Assembly (NCBI RefSeq): GCF_022808175.1
Contig: NZ_JALGBX010000002.1
Coordinates: 505,782-569,781 of the forward strand
Origin: Streptomyces sp. AP-93
GTDB taxonomy: Bacteria > Actinomycetota > Actinomycetes > Streptomycetales > Streptomycetaceae
Direction: 5' to 3'
Length of the DNA: 64,000 bases
Shown: positions 18,300 through 27,576 of the stretch, one piece after another
How positions within the stretch are numbered: the stretch's first letter is position 1
How the letters are laid out: each line of letters begins with the position of its first letter
The notes under the pieces: generated by a model
Database searches by the model: none
Told to the model about the DNA's origin: nothing
The model's input: the letters and a program-made list of their open reading frames with translations, nothing else
Translations under genes and position numbers: made by a program

Positions 18300-18799
18300 T
18301 TACTCGCGCCGTAGATCCTCCGGCCGAGGCCGGGCTCCCCCGGTGAACGCCCCCGCGACGGCCGCGCATGCCAGAGCGGGGTCGGCCCGGAGCGAGAGGT
18401 CCCGGTCATGGGTGACCATCACCACGGCCGTTCCCTGCTCCTTGGCGAGCTCCCACAACACGTCGACCACGACAGCACCGTTGGCACGGTCCAGGGCCCC
18501 CGTGGGCTCGTCCGCGAAGACCACGGCAGGCCGGTGCACCACGGCTCGCGCCACCGCCGCGCGCTGCGCCTGACCGCCGGACACTTTGGCGGGGCGCTTC
18601 TTCGCCTGCTCGGCCGGCCCGAGGCGCTCCAACAGCTCGTCGACCCTGCGCGTGCGCTCCCGGACCGGACCCCTTGGAGCTCCAGCGGCAGCAGGACGTT
18701 CTCCCGCAAGGTCAGTTCGGGTACGAGTTCCGCCGACTGGAAGACCAACCCGAAGGAACACCGTCTCACCTCGGAGCGCTGGGCGTCCGTAACGCTAGG
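18300..18799 (-). pseudogene. Truncated, frameshifted ABC transporter ATPase (LolD/MacB type)
   Basis: The remaining sequence reads as the C-terminal two thirds of a LolD/MacB-class ATPase. The Q-loop part (GLVFQSAELVPELTLRENVLLPLELQGV) is in one frame. The signature (KVSGGQAQRAAVARAVVHRP), Walker B (VVFADEPTGALD) and H-loop (VMVTHD) are in another. The switch falls near 18665-18680. The N-terminal part with Walker A is missing altogether, and no MacB/FtsX-type permease is nearby. It is therefore a decayed gene, not a functional half-transporter. Third-position GC is still high, so the loss may be recent; a sequencing error could explain the frameshift but not the missing N-terminus. Confidence 0.8.
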
Positions 18800-18911
18800 G
18801 GTGCAAGAGGAGTGGAGCGAGGGGACCACCGCTGCACGGGATGTGACGCGCGGCACAAACATGCCGAGTCCCCCGCGTGAGGGCCGTGCGGGGCGGACGT
18901 AGGCTCGGGGC

Positions 18912-19817
18912 ATGAGCCTGCGCCTGAGCACCGTGATCCTGCCCGTCGACCGCTGGCACGAGGGAGGCCGCGCCAAGTGGCAGCGCGCCGAGGAGCTGGG
19001 GTTCCACGCCGCCTACACCTACGACCACCTGTCCTGGCGGACCTTCCGGAACGGGCCGTGGTACGGCGCCCTGCCGACGCTCACGGCCGCCGCGACGGCT
19101 ACGGAGCGGCTGCGCCTCGGAACGCTCGTCACCTCGCCGAACTTCCGCCACCCGGTGACGCTCGCCAAGGAACTGATCTCCCTCGACGACGTCTCGGGCG
19201 GACGGATCACGCTCGGCATCGGGGCCGGCGGCAACGGCTTCGACGCCACCGTGCTCGGCCAGGAGCAGCCGTGGACACCCAAGGAGCGCGCCGACCGGTT
19301 CGGGGAGTTCCTGCCGCTGCTCGACCGGCTGCTCACCGAGGACTCCGTCTCGCAGCGGGGCACGTTCTACTCGGCGGAGGAGGCCTTCAACATCCCCGGG
19401 TGCGTCCAGCGGCCCCGGCTGCCCTTCGCCGTCGCCGCGACCGGCCCGCGCGGCCTGAAGCTCGCCGCGCGGTACGGGCAGGCGTGGGTGACCACCGGCG
19501 ACCCGAAGATCTTCGACGAGGGCACCCCGGAGCAGTCGGTACAGGCCCTGCGCGGCCAGGTCGAGAAGCTCGGCAAGGCGTGTGCGGAGACCGGCCGGGA
19601 GATGGCCGAGCTGGACAAGGTCCTGCTCACGGGCTTCACCCCGGACCGGGGGCGGCCGCTGGAGTCCGTGGCGGCCTTCGTCGACTTCGCCGGCCGCCAC
19701 CAGGAGCTCGGCTTCACCGAGCTCGTGATCCACTGGCCGATCCCCGGCTCCGACTTCGCCGCCGACCAGGGTGTCTTCGAGCGAATCGCCACCGAGGCGC
19801 TCGCACAGCTGGGCTGA
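18912..19817 (+). CDS. LLM-class F420-dependent oxidoreductase
   Basis: This is a 301-residue luciferase-like (beta/alpha)8 oxidoreductase. The pattern GFHAAYTYDHLSW, the non-prolyl-cis segment in LGTLVTSPNFRHPVTLAKE, and LGIGAGGNGFDA match the F420-using subgroup common in actinobacteria. The substrate is unknown. The ATG at 18912 lacks a ribosome site, and TAGGCT six bases upstream looks like a -10 box, so translation is probably leaderless. The gene converges on the TPR gene and shares its terminator. Confidence 0.9.
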   Translation: MSLRLSTVILPVDRWHEGGRAKWQRAEELGFHAAYTYDHLSWRTFRNGPWYGALPTLTAAATATERLRLGTLVTSPNFRHPVTLAKELISLDDVSGGRITLGIGAGGNGFDATVLGQEQPWTPKERADRFGEFLPLLDRLLTEDSVSQRGTFYSAEEAFNIPGCVQRPRLPFAVAATGPRGLKLAARYGQAWVTTGDPKIFDEGTPEQSVQALRGQVEKLGKACAETGREMAELDKVLLTGFTPDRGRPLESVAAFVDFAGRHQELGFTELVIHWPIPGSDFAADQGVFERIATEALAQLG

Positions 19818-19857
19818 GCGGGAAGCCGCTGCCATTGCTGCTGCCGCCGCCGATACC

Positions 19858-19892
19858 GCTGCCGTCGCCCCGTGTTTCGGGGCGACGGCAGC
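19858..19892. terminator. Bidirectional terminator
   Basis: A perfect 15-bp stem (19858-19872 with 19878-19892) with loop TGTTT sits between the convergent F420-type oxidoreductase and TPR genes. Confidence 0.88.
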
Positions 19893-19900
19893 GTCCGGCC

Positions 19901-22900
19901 TCAGGACGAGGCGCGCAGCAAGTGCTCCGTGGTCCGTTCGGCGCTCTCCAGGAGCCACTCCGGGGCCACTCCCTCGGGCAGCGCGCGCACCTCGGCCGCC
20001 AGCGCCGAGACCCGGGCGGCGCCGGCTTCGGGCCGGCCCAGCTCGTGCTCGGTCCAGGCGGCGTTGTTCACGCACTGGAACCGGGCCTGCAGATGCTCCG
20101 GGCCGAGCTCCGCGTGGAGGGCGGCGGCCCGCTCCCACAGCAGGATCTCCTCCAGCCGCAGCGCTTCCAGTTCCGCCGCGCCCAGCGGTTCGGCGGGCCG
20201 TGAGCCCCGGCTCTCTTCTGCTTGATCGCCTTCCTCGTCCGCTTCCTCGTCGGCGCGGACCCGGCGGTCGAGCACCTGGGCGAGCTGGTTCCAGGTCTCG
20301 GCCAGTTCGGCCCGTGCCTCCTGGTCCTCGGGATCCTGTGCCAGCGCGGCGGTCAGCACCTCGGCCGCCTCGTCCATCCGGGCCCGGGCCCCTGCCACCC
20401 CCGCGTCGGTGACCTCTTCGCGCAACCCCAGCCAGGCCAGCGACCGCAGGATCCGTACCTCGGCGACCGGCGCGTCCTTCGACCGCCGGCGCAGTTCGAG
20501 GGCCCGCTCGTACGCGGCGGCCGCCTCCGGCACCAGCTGCGCCCCGGAGAGCTGATCGGCGGCGGCCTGGGCGAAGTTCGCCTGCGGACGCGGGTCCTCC
20601 CAGCCCTCGGCGAGCTCCGCCGCCAGCAGGTACTGCTCGGCCGCGCCCCGGGGATCGTGCAGCTCGCGCAACAGGTCGCCCAGGAACTCCCGTACGGAAA
20701 CGGCCTGGCCCTCACCGTGCTCCAGCAGGTCCGGCAGCGTCGACTGCAGCACCTCGGCCGCCTCGGCGGTGTGGCCCTCACGGGCGTGGCACCGGGCGAG
20801 CAACAGCCGGGCCTGGGCCCCGCCGTCGGCGGTGAGCCCGGCCTGGTCGAACCAGTGCGCCGCCTCCAGGGCGTGCCGCGCGGCCTCCGCGGCGGCCTCG
20901 CCGCGCCCCAGCAGGATGTCGGCGAGGGTGAGCCGTACGACGCCCTGCGCCTCGGCGTCGGTCACCTCCGCGGCATGTGTCAGACCGGCTCGGGCCGACT
21001 CCTCGGCCTCCGCCGCCCGGTCCAGCGACATCAGCACGCCGGCCCGCAGCACGAGCGGGTCCACGGCGATCCACGGCCGGCCCGCCGCCAGCGAGCGGTC
21101 GGCAGACAGGGCGAGCAGCGTCACGGCACGTTCCGGGTCGCCCTGCGAGAGCGCGAGCCGGCCCAGCATCTCCTCGGCCTCCGCCACCACGTCGGGCAGG
21201 GCCGCGGCGTAGGCATCGGCGAAGGCGGCCAGTTCGGCGGCCAGCTCGCCGTGCCCGTGCCCGTGGCCCTGCCCGTGCCCGTGGCCCTGGCCGTGTTCCG
21301 GGCCGTGGTCGTGGCCGCCGCTGCCGGCGCCGTGCCCGTGTCCGGGGTCCTCGGTGGCCTCGACCGAGCGCAGGTAGGACTCCACCCGGATCCCGGTCAG
21401 TTCCGCGAGCGCGATCCGCCGGGTCCGCAGCGGCTCGTCCGCGTCCAGCGCCTCGGCGGCGCGCAGGGCGACGGCCAGCAGCGCGCGCAGCTCTCCCGCC
21501 TCGGTCCCCGACTGCGCGGCCACGGTCGCCAGCCGCAGCTCGGCCAGGGCGGCGCGCTCCGCGACCCCCAGCTCCCGGTAGCGCTCGCGTACGCCGGCCA
21601 GCAGTTCCGCGGCGTTGCCGGCGCCGGCCCGGGCGGCCGCCAGGGCCTGGTGGTCCGCCACATCGGCGGCGACCAGTGGATCGGACCCGGCCGCCGCCCC
21701 GGGGCGTAGGGCCACCTCCGCCCAGAGGGCATCCGCGCCGGGGTGCCCGAGGTCGCGTGCCTCCCGGGCCCGCTCCACGAGTTCCGCGAAGCCCTCGGCC
21801 GGGGTTGCTGCCGCCCCGGGCACCGGGACGGGGCCGGGCTGCGGGAGCGCCGCGAGCGCGGAGCTCCGTACGCCCAGCGGCAGGACCGCGGTCAGCGGGG
21901 CCGCGCCGATCCGCGCGAGGAACCGCTCCGAGACCCGGGTGGAGCCGTTGCGGGCGTCGAAGCGCAGGGCGATGTCGAGCGAGCCTGCGCGCAGTACCTC
22001 GTACAGCTCGGACACGGTGCGCGGGATGCCTTCGTAGGGGACGGCGGGGCTCTGGCCGTGGCCCAGCTCCGTCAGTCGGCGCAGCAGGACGAGGATTCCG
22101 CCGTGGAAGGCCAGCCGGTCGGAGAGGTTGGCGAGCGGGGCCACGTGCGCCGCGTGCTCGGCAAGGATCTCCAGGCCGCGGGACTCGTTCCCGGTGAGCG
22201 CGCAGAACTCGATGTGCCGTCCCACCGAGGGCAGCAGGCTCTCCTTGTCCCGGGCCAGCCGGTATCCGCGCAGATGGGCCGAGCGTGCCTCGTCGAACCG
22301 GCCGAGCCGCACCAGCGGCAGCAGCGAGGCGGCCAGGACCCGGTGGGGCTCCTCGGCGCAGGTCTGCTCGCCGGACAGCACCGGCTGCCAGACCCCCAGG
22401 GCCTCGGCGTCGTCACCGCGCAGCACGGCGTACTGGCCCTGGCTGTTGAGTTCGCAGGCGTGGCAGTCGCTCATGTCGTCGCGGTCGGCGGCCTGCCAGC
22501 GCGCGTACGCGCGTCCGGCCCGCTCGTCGTCGCCGGTCGTGTCGGCGAGCCACAGCTCGGCCTCGCGCACGGGACGCTCGCTGTAGCCGGCGATCCGGTA
22601 GCGGCGCTCCATCTCCTCCAGCCAGCCGGTGGCCGACTGCAGCGGGATCTCGGGAGAGTGGCCGATGGCGCTGGCGATCCACTTGAACTGCCAGAACAGC
22701 GAGTGGACGTCCCACTCGTCGAAGGCGCCGGGGTCCTTGTCGTACTCCTGGAGCAGCCGGGCGAAGGGGACCAGCATCTTCGGCGACTCGGAGCTGTACA
22801 GGTAGGCGTTGATCAGGTTGTCCAGTGCCGCACGGAACAGCGGGCGGTCCCCGGTCGCTTCGGCGGCGGCGGACAGCGCCTCGGCGTGCGCGTTGCGTGC

Positions 22901-22969
22901 GCTGCCGCCCGGGGCCTGGCGGTTCTCGGCCAGTCCGCGCTCGATCTCCTCGCGCGTCATGGTGCTCAC
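19901..22969 (-). CDS. TPR-rich protein coupled to an HSP90-family gene
   Basis: The roughly 1022-residue soluble protein consists almost entirely of Ala/Leu/Glu helical pairs of TPR type. It is interrupted at residues about 545-577 by a His/Gly-rich stretch (repeated Gly-His-Gly-His/Gly-Gln) that could bind metal, and near the C-terminus by an acidic Glu/Asp segment. It contains Cys-His-Ala-Cys near residue 160. The GTG at 22969 is chosen because AGGAGGAG lies six bases upstream and its GTGA overlaps the stop of the HSP90-type gene, giving translational coupling. TPR proteins are the classic co-chaperones of eukaryotic HSP90, so a partner role is a reasonable inference. The long frame continuing upstream through the HSP90 gene is a shadow. 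Confidence 0.88.
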   Translation of the reverse strand: MSTMTREEIERGLAENRQAPGGSARNAHAEALSAAAEATGDRPLFRAALDNLINAYLYSSESPKMLVPFARLLQEYDKDPGAFDEWDVHSLFWQFKWIASAIGHSPEIPLQSATGWLEEMERRYRIAGYSERPVREAELWLADTTGDDERAGRAYARWQAADRDDMSDCHACELNSQGQYAVLRGDDAEALGVWQPVLSGEQTCAEEPHRVLAASLLPLVRLGRFDEARSAHLRGYRLARDKESLLPSVGRHIEFCALTGNESRGLEILAEHAAHVAPLANLSDRLAFHGGILVLLRRLTELGHGQSPAVPYEGIPRTVSELYEVLRAGSLDIALRFDARNGSTRVSERFLARIGAAPLTAVLPLGVRSSALAALPQPGPVPVPGAAATPAEGFAELVERAREARDLGHPGADALWAEVALRPGAAAGSDPLVAADVADHQALAAARAGAGNAAELLAGVRERYRELGVAERAALAELRLATVAAQSGTEAGELRALLAVALRAAEALDADEPLRTRRIALAELTGIRVESYLRSVEATEDPGHGHGAGSGGHDHGPEHGQGHGHGQGHGHGHGELAAELAAFADAYAAALPDVVAEAEEMLGRLALSQGDPERAVTLLALSADRSLAAGRPWIAVDPLVLRAGVLMSLDRAAEAEESARAGLTHAAEVTDAEAQGVVRLTLADILLGRGEAAAEAARHALEAAHWFDQAGLTADGGAQARLLLARCHAREGHTAEAAEVLQSTLPDLLEHGEGQAVSVREFLGDLLRELHDPRGAAEQYLLAAELAEGWEDPRPQANFAQAAADQLSGAQLVPEAAAAYERALELRRRSKDAPVAEVRILRSLAWLGLREEVTDAGVAGARARMDEAAEVLTAALAQDPEDQEARAELAETWNQLAQVLDRRVRADEEADEEGDQAEESRGSRPAEPLGAAELEALRLEEILLWERAAALHAELGPEHLQARFQCVNNAAWTEHELGRPEAGAARVSALAAEVRALPEGVAPEWLLESAERTTEHLLRASS

Positions 22970-24861
22970 TTCTGCTCCTCCTGGGCGTCGGTGCCGGCCG
23001 TGCTGCCTGTGCTGCCTGTGCTGCCCGTGCCGTCCGTGCTGTTGACCGGGTGCGTCGCCCATTCCAGGAGCCCGAGGAAGGCCCGGTTGAGCAGCGTGGT
23101 GTCGGCTGCGCGCAGCGGCCGCTGCGATCTCAGCAGGGCCTGGCCGTACAGCGATTCGACGGCGGTGGCGGTCAGGGCTTCGTCGGGGAGGCCGGCTATC
23201 CGGCGGATGAGCGGGTTGTTGTGGTTGAGCACGAGGCGGGCGCGCGGCGCGGAGCCGCGCAGCGAACCGAGGATGCCGCTCCACAGGGAGTCGGCGGTCT
23301 CCAGGGCGGCGGTGCGGTCGCGCTCCTGACGGGCCTGGCGGTCGTCGAGGTAGAGCGCGGGGACGGCGGCGGGCTGGAAGGCGCGCAGGACGACGTCGCA
23401 GCTCTGGGGTTCCAGCCGGGTGCGGGCGGTGGCCAGGAAGGGGGCCAGGGCCAGTTCGGCGGAGGTCGGGACCGGATCGAGGCGCTCGGTGACGGCTCCC
23501 GCGTCCAGCTCGGTGACCTTGAGCTCCGGGCGTACGGCGGGCAGCAGGGCCAGCAGGTCGGCGTCGTAGGTGTAGCCGGCGTTGATGACTCCGAGTCCGT
23601 GGGCCGCCGCGATCGGGGCGATCTGGCGGAACTCCTCCACGGTCCGGGTGAAGTGGATCTCGGTGTGCGCGGCGGCGAACTCCTCCAGGTTCATCGAGCC
23701 GTCGCTGGTCTGGAACGGCAGCCAGGGCAGCATCAGGCCGAGCAGCTCGGGGTCGTGCCGGGCCAGCGATTTCACCCCGAGGTGGTGGACGCCCAGGAAG
23801 GCGGCCAGCCGCTCGGGTTCGCTGGTGGCGAGCTCGGCGAGCCAGGCGCGGACGCGGGCGCCGAGGGCCTCGCGTACGGCGGCCAGGGTCTCGTCGTCGT
23901 ACAGGTTCTCGCGGGAGGCGGTGGGCCGCAGGGTGTCGGTGTCCAGGACGGCGCGGACGAAGAACGCCCAGTCGGGCAGCAGGTTGTCGGCCTTGTCGGT
24001 CAGCAGCATGCCCTTGAGGTGGACGCGGTGTCCGGACCGGTGGGCGGGGCTGGTCGGCTCGGGCAGGACGTACGCGACTCCGCGCACTCCGGCCACGGGC
24101 AGGTCGAGGTCGATGCTGTCGAGGGGGGTGAAACCGAAGAGCTGCGCGCAGTGCCCGGCGAGCGCGACGCGGCGGGCCGCGGGGGTGGGGAAGGGGCGGT
24201 CCCAGACGGCGGGCCGGTCGGTGACCGGGCGGGGCCCGGCGGCGGAGCCGTCGTCGAAGGTGATGTCGTAGGGCAGCAGGGAGCCGTAGTCGCGGGCCAG
24301 TTGCTCGACCTTGGCCGGTACGGTCCATTCCTCGGAGCCGGGACGGGCCTCCAGGACGACGGTGGTGCCGGGCTCCGGGCGGGCTTCGGAGGGCAGTTCG
24401 CGGACGGTGTACGAGCCGTCGTCGGTGGCCAGCCATTCGACGGGCGCGGCCAGCGGATCGCGGGCGGAGCGGGTGACCACGCGGATCTGGCGGGCGACGA
24501 CGAAGCAGGCGAGCAGACCGATGCCGAACTGGCCGAGGAACTCCTGGCGGGTGGTCTCCAGGCCGTGCGGGCCCCCGCGCTTGGAGCTGCGTCCGATGGT
24601 GGCGAGGAGGGAGTGGGCCTCGTCGGCGGTCAGGCCGATGCCGCTGTCCTCGATGGTCACGCGGTTCCCGGTCGCGGACAGGCGGATGGCGATCTCGGCT
24701 TCGGGATCCAGGGCGTGGCGGGCGGTGACCGCGTCGACGGCGTTCTGGAGGAGCTCGCGGACGTACACGCGGGGGCTGGAGTAGAGGTGGTGGGAGAGCA
24801 GGTCGACCAGGCCGCGCAGATCGACCTGGAAGGTGTTCGGACCGGATTCTTCGGACGTCAT
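22966..24861 (-). CDS. HSP90-family (HtpG-like) ATPase
   Basis: The 631-residue protein has the GHKL ATPase domain of HSP90: RELLQNAVDAV (metal/Mg Asn), IEDSGIGLTADEAHSLLATIG (adenine Asp/Gly) and GQFGIGLLACF (lid glycines). It also has a middle-domain-like part with HLKGMLLTDKADNLLPDWAFFVRAVLDT and SRENLYDD. The C-terminal third diverges from standard HtpG. It ends in a Ser/Thr/Gly linker and EEQK, so the usual dimerisation domain may be replaced. The start ATG at 24861 precedes MTSEESGPNTFQVDLRGLV. The downstream gene overlaps by 4 bases. Classical heat-shock control elements were not seen in the 180 bp upstream. Confidence 0.92.
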   Translation of the reverse strand: MTSEESGPNTFQVDLRGLVDLLSHHLYSSPRVYVRELLQNAVDAVTARHALDPEAEIAIRLSATGNRVTIEDSGIGLTADEAHSLLATIGRSSKRGGPHGLETTRQEFLGQFGIGLLACFVVARQIRVVTRSARDPLAAPVEWLATDDGSYTVRELPSEARPEPGTTVVLEARPGSEEWTVPAKVEQLARDYGSLLPYDITFDDGSAAGPRPVTDRPAVWDRPFPTPAARRVALAGHCAQLFGFTPLDSIDLDLPVAGVRGVAYVLPEPTSPAHRSGHRVHLKGMLLTDKADNLLPDWAFFVRAVLDTDTLRPTASRENLYDDETLAAVREALGARVRAWLAELATSEPERLAAFLGVHHLGVKSLARHDPELLGLMLPWLPFQTSDGSMNLEEFAAAHTEIHFTRTVEEFRQIAPIAAAHGLGVINAGYTYDADLLALLPAVRPELKVTELDAGAVTERLDPVPTSAELALAPFLATARTRLEPQSCDVVLRAFQPAAVPALYLDDRQARQERDRTAALETADSLWSGILGSLRGSAPRARLVLNHNNPLIRRIAGLPDEALTATAVESLYGQALLRSQRPLRAADTTLLNRAFLGLLEWATHPVNSTDGTGSTGSTGSTAGTDAQEEQK

Positions 24862-25043
24862 GGGGCGTCACCTCGCGTGCTGGTACGGGTTGTTCGGCGA
24901 CCGCGAGGTACCCCCCTCACAGATCCCGGAGTGAGGAACAGCGTAGGGGGATGATCTGACAATCCCTCGGTGAATTCCGGGCCCTGAGGCTTCTCCGGAT
25001 CTTCTCCCCGGCTTCTCCCGGGCCTCTCCGGTGCATCTCGGAG

Positions 25044-25583
25044 TTATGGGAACCGCAGGAATTGCGGCGGTACGGAGTCCGCCAGCCACACGCCATTGGC
25101 GCTGATCCGAAAGACGTGCCCCGCGGCGCGCATCGCCCCCGCGTCCACGGCGAGGACGACCGGCCGGCCGCGCCGTGCGCCGACGCGGGTCGCGGTCTCC
25201 CGGTCCGGGGAGAGGTGGACGTGGTGGCGGGCCATCGGGCGCAGTCCCTCGGCGCGGATCGCGTCCAGGGCGGCCGCGACGGTGCCGTGGTAGAGGTACG
25301 CGGGCGGCTCGGCCTCCGTCAGGGCCAGGTCCACCGGGACGGTGTGCCCCTGGCTCGCGCGGATCCGGCTGCCGTCGACGGCGAACCGCTGCTTGTCGTT
25401 GGCGGCGACCACGTGGTCGAGCTCGGTCCGGCTGATGGGGAAGCCGTGGGCGGCCGCGGCGCCCAGGAGATCGTCGATCTCCACCCAGCCGTGCGGGTCG
25501 AGCACCAGTCCGATGCGTTCCGGCTGATGGCGGAGGTGTTTCGAGACGTATTTGGACACCTTGATGGTGCGCTTGTCATCCAT
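25044..25583 (-). CDS. kptA: RNA 2'-phosphotransferase (Tpt1/KptA)
   Basis: The 179-residue enzyme transfers a 2'-phosphate from RNA to NAD+, forming ADP-ribose 1'',2''-cyclic phosphate. The family signature is complete: SKYVSKHLRHQPE (Arg-His), FAVDGSRIRASQGH, YHGT, HVHLSPD and the C-terminal Arg-Arg-Gly-Arg-Pro-Val-Val-Leu segment. Bacteria have no tRNA splicing, so its natural substrate is uncertain; NAD+-capped or ligase-damaged RNA has been considered for the family. The ATG at 25583 opens MDDKRTIKVSKYVS. It sits upstream of the HSP90-TPR pair on the same strand with a 182-bp gap, so co-transcription is possible but unproven. Confidence 0.93.
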   Translation of the reverse strand: MDDKRTIKVSKYVSKHLRHQPERIGLVLDPHGWVEIDDLLGAAAAHGFPISRTELDHVVAANDKQRFAVDGSRIRASQGHTVPVDLALTEAEPPAYLYHGTVAAALDAIRAEGLRPMARHHVHLSPDRETATRVGARRGRPVVLAVDAGAMRAAGHVFRISANGVWLADSVPPQFLRFP

Positions 25584-25718
25584 TCGCCCAGCGTGACGGC
25601 TCGGCGGGGTCCGGCGCAGCGATTTTTCGCCGTTCTCCCGAACCTGGACTCCCCCTATCGCGTTTCCAAGATACGGAATACATTTTCCGCTGAACTGCCA
25701 CTCAAGGGGAAGAAAAGT

Positions 25719-26546
25719 ATGACAAACAGCGCGTCTCTGTCTCTGTCTCGGCGGGCGGCCGCCGAGCTCGTCGGCACCGCCGCCCTCCTCGTGGTCGTCA
25801 TCGGATCCGGAATCCAGGCCGCCGCGCTCACCTCCGATACGGGTGTGGCTCTCGTCGCCAACTCGCTCGCCTCGGCCATCGGGCTCGGCCTGATCATCAC
25901 GCTCTTCGGGCCGCTCTCGGGCGCCCACCTCAACCCGGTGGTCACCCTCACGGCATGGTGGGGGCGGCGCGCCGGGGGCGAAGGACTCGAAGGCCGGGAG
26001 GCCCTCGTCTATGTGGCGGCCCAGACCGCCGGGGCCATAGGCGGGGCCGTCCTCGCGGAAGCGATGTTCGGCCGCGTCCCCGGAGCCTTCTCCACCCAGG
26101 TCCGCGACGGCGGACACCTGCTCGTCGGGGAGGTCGTGGCCACCGCCGGCCTGGTCCTGGTGATCCAGGGCCTCGGCCGCATCGGCCGGACGAAGCTGAT
26201 CCCGGCCGCGGTCGCCGCGTACATCGCCGCCGCGATCTGGTTCACCTCCTCCGGGTCCTTCGCGAACCCGGCCGGAACCATCGGGCGCAGCTTCAGCGAC
26301 TCCTTCACCGGCATCGCCCCGCAGTCGCTGCCGGGGTTCGTCGCCGCCCAGCTCGTCGGAGGGATCCTCGGCCTGGTCCTCGCGGGCTTGCTCTACGGGG
26401 GCACCCGCCGGGCAGCCGCCTCCACCGCCGACAACGCCTCCACCGCCGCGACCGAGTCCACCCCTACGACCGAGTCCACCACCGCGCCCGTCGGCCCGGT
26501 GGCCGAAACCAGCGCACCCGGACCGGCGTTCCAGGCCGTCGGCTGA
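25719..26546 (+). CDS. MIP-family aquaporin/aquaglyceroporin-like channel
   Basis: The 275-residue membrane protein has six hydrophobic helices and both pore half-helix boxes: NPV in SGAHLNPVVTLT and NPA in SFANPAGTIGR. The first box has Val in place of Ala. The C-terminus is a disordered Thr/Ala/Glu tail of about 45 residues. The ATG at 25719 follows AAGGGGA at good spacing. The substrate may be water, glycerol or a metalloid such as arsenite; no ars genes are adjacent. It is divergent from kptA across about 135 bp. Confidence 0.9.
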   Translation: MTNSASLSLSRRAAAELVGTAALLVVVIGSGIQAAALTSDTGVALVANSLASAIGLGLIITLFGPLSGAHLNPVVTLTAWWGRRAGGEGLEGREALVYVAAQTAGAIGGAVLAEAMFGRVPGAFSTQVRDGGHLLVGEVVATAGLVLVIQGLGRIGRTKLIPAAVAAYIAAAIWFTSSGSFANPAGTIGRSFSDSFTGIAPQSLPGFVAAQLVGGILGLVLAGLLYGGTRRAAASTADNASTAATESTPTTESTTAPVGPVAETSAPGPAFQAVG

Positions 26547-26561
26547 CCCTCCCGGGGTGGT

Positions 26562-26640
26562 TCCCCACAGGCCGGTCGGACTTGTCCACAGCCCTTTGCG
26601 CCGGTTTCGGCGACAAAAGCGTGATCCGGCCTGTGGACTA
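26562..26640. other. Convergent spacer with dyad and DnaA-box-like sites
   Basis: CCACAGGCCGG (26565-26575) pairs with CCGGCCTGTGG (26626-26636) across a 50-base loop. Inside is a perfect TTGTCCACA DnaA-box consensus (26582-26590), and TGTGGACTA (26632-26640) is a one-off match in reverse. It separates the aquaporin from the MerR-type gene. Confidence 0.5.
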
Positions 26641-26651
26641 CTGAGCGAGCA

Positions 26652-27566
26652 CTACCGGCCGCCGCGACTGGCCAGATCGTTCATCGTCCGGGCCTGCAAC
26701 TCCCGCTCCGTGGCGGCCCGGACGAACTCCGCCACATGGTCGGGCCCCACCAGTTCCTGCACCGCCCGCACGGTCTCCGCGGGCAGCGCCACCGGGGCCG
26801 GCCCGGACGGCTGGGGGGTCCCGACGGCCCCGAGGTGCCGCTGCAGGTGCCGGGTGGCGAAGAGGCGCATCGCCCGCGCCAGTTCCGCGTCCACCGTCTG
26901 CTGGGCCAGTGGCCGCAGTCTGCGTACCATCGTCGCCGCCTCGGCCGCGTCGGAGTCCGTCGGGGGCACGGCACCCAGGTACCGGGCGAAGACGTGCTCC
27001 GTGGTGAACTCCAGGAAGCGCGAGGCGATGAGCTCCACCTGTCCGCGGAGCTCCCGCAGATGACCCGTGATCGCGGGCAGCGGGACCCCCGCGGCGTACA
27101 GCTCGGCGGCCACGGACAGCTCCTGCGGGGACGGTACGAGGAACTGGTCCGGGCGCCCCGGGATCCGCTCCAGCACGCCCAGCTCGCACGCCTCGCCGAC
27201 CGCTTCGTCGTCGGGCTTGCCGCCGAACCGTTCGTTCAGCTCGTCCCGGCTTATCCGGGCCGCTTCCTCGTCCGTCCACGGCCCGTGCACCTCGGCCACC
27301 AGCCCCAGGACTCCGCCGAGCCCGCGGCCCGCGTCCCAGGCCTCCAGCAGTTCCTTGATGGAGGCCAGGGTGTACCCGCGGTCCAGCAGGTCGGCGATCT
27401 GGCGCAGCCGCGCCAGATGCGTGTCCCGGTAGACGTTGGAACGGCCCCGCCGCTCCGGCTTCGGCAGCAGACCGCGGTCCTGGTACGCCCGGATCGTGCG
27501 GACGGTCGCACCGCTGTGGTGCGCCAGATCCTCGATCCGGTACTCGGCTACTGCCTGCTCGGACAA
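26652..27566 (-). CDS. MerR-family transcriptional regulator
   Basis: The 304-residue regulator has an N-terminal MerR winged helix (YRIEDLAHHSGATVRTIRAYQDRGLLPKP...RSNVY) and a long C-terminal region of unknown ligand specificity that is much larger than in small MerR proteins. The start is probably the TTG at 27566: GGGAG lies about six bases upstream and the conserved region begins ten codons later. It is the last gene of the M24 / EphD-like / di-iron operon, 10 bases after the preceding stop, so it probably autoregulates that operon. Whether it also drives the MerR-type promoter at 1202 cannot be told. Confidence 0.87.
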   Translation of the reverse strand: MSEQAVAEYRIEDLAHHSGATVRTIRAYQDRGLLPKPERRGRSNVYRDTHLARLRQIADLLDRGYTLASIKELLEAWDAGRGLGGVLGLVAEVHGPWTDEEAARISRDELNERFGGKPDDEAVGEACELGVLERIPGRPDQFLVPSPQELSVAAELYAAGVPLPAITGHLRELRGQVELIASRFLEFTTEHVFARYLGAVPPTDSDAAEAATMVRRLRPLAQQTVDAELARAMRLFATRHLQRHLGAVGTPQPSGPAPVALPAETVRAVQELVGPDHVAEFVRAATERELQARTMNDLASRGGR

Positions 27567-27576
27567 TCCCGGCTCC

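Noticed and set aside
22970..24871. Extension of the TPR frame upstream through the HSP90-family gene
   Set aside because: The Arg/Pro-rich sequence is a frame shadow. The GTG at 22969 has a strong ribosome site and couples to the HSP90 stop.
22966..25583. Anti-phage defence island made of HSP90, TPR and KptA genes
   Set aside because: No nuclease, toxin or recognised defence effector is present, and KptA is separated by a 182-bp gap; only the HSP90-TPR coupling is supported.
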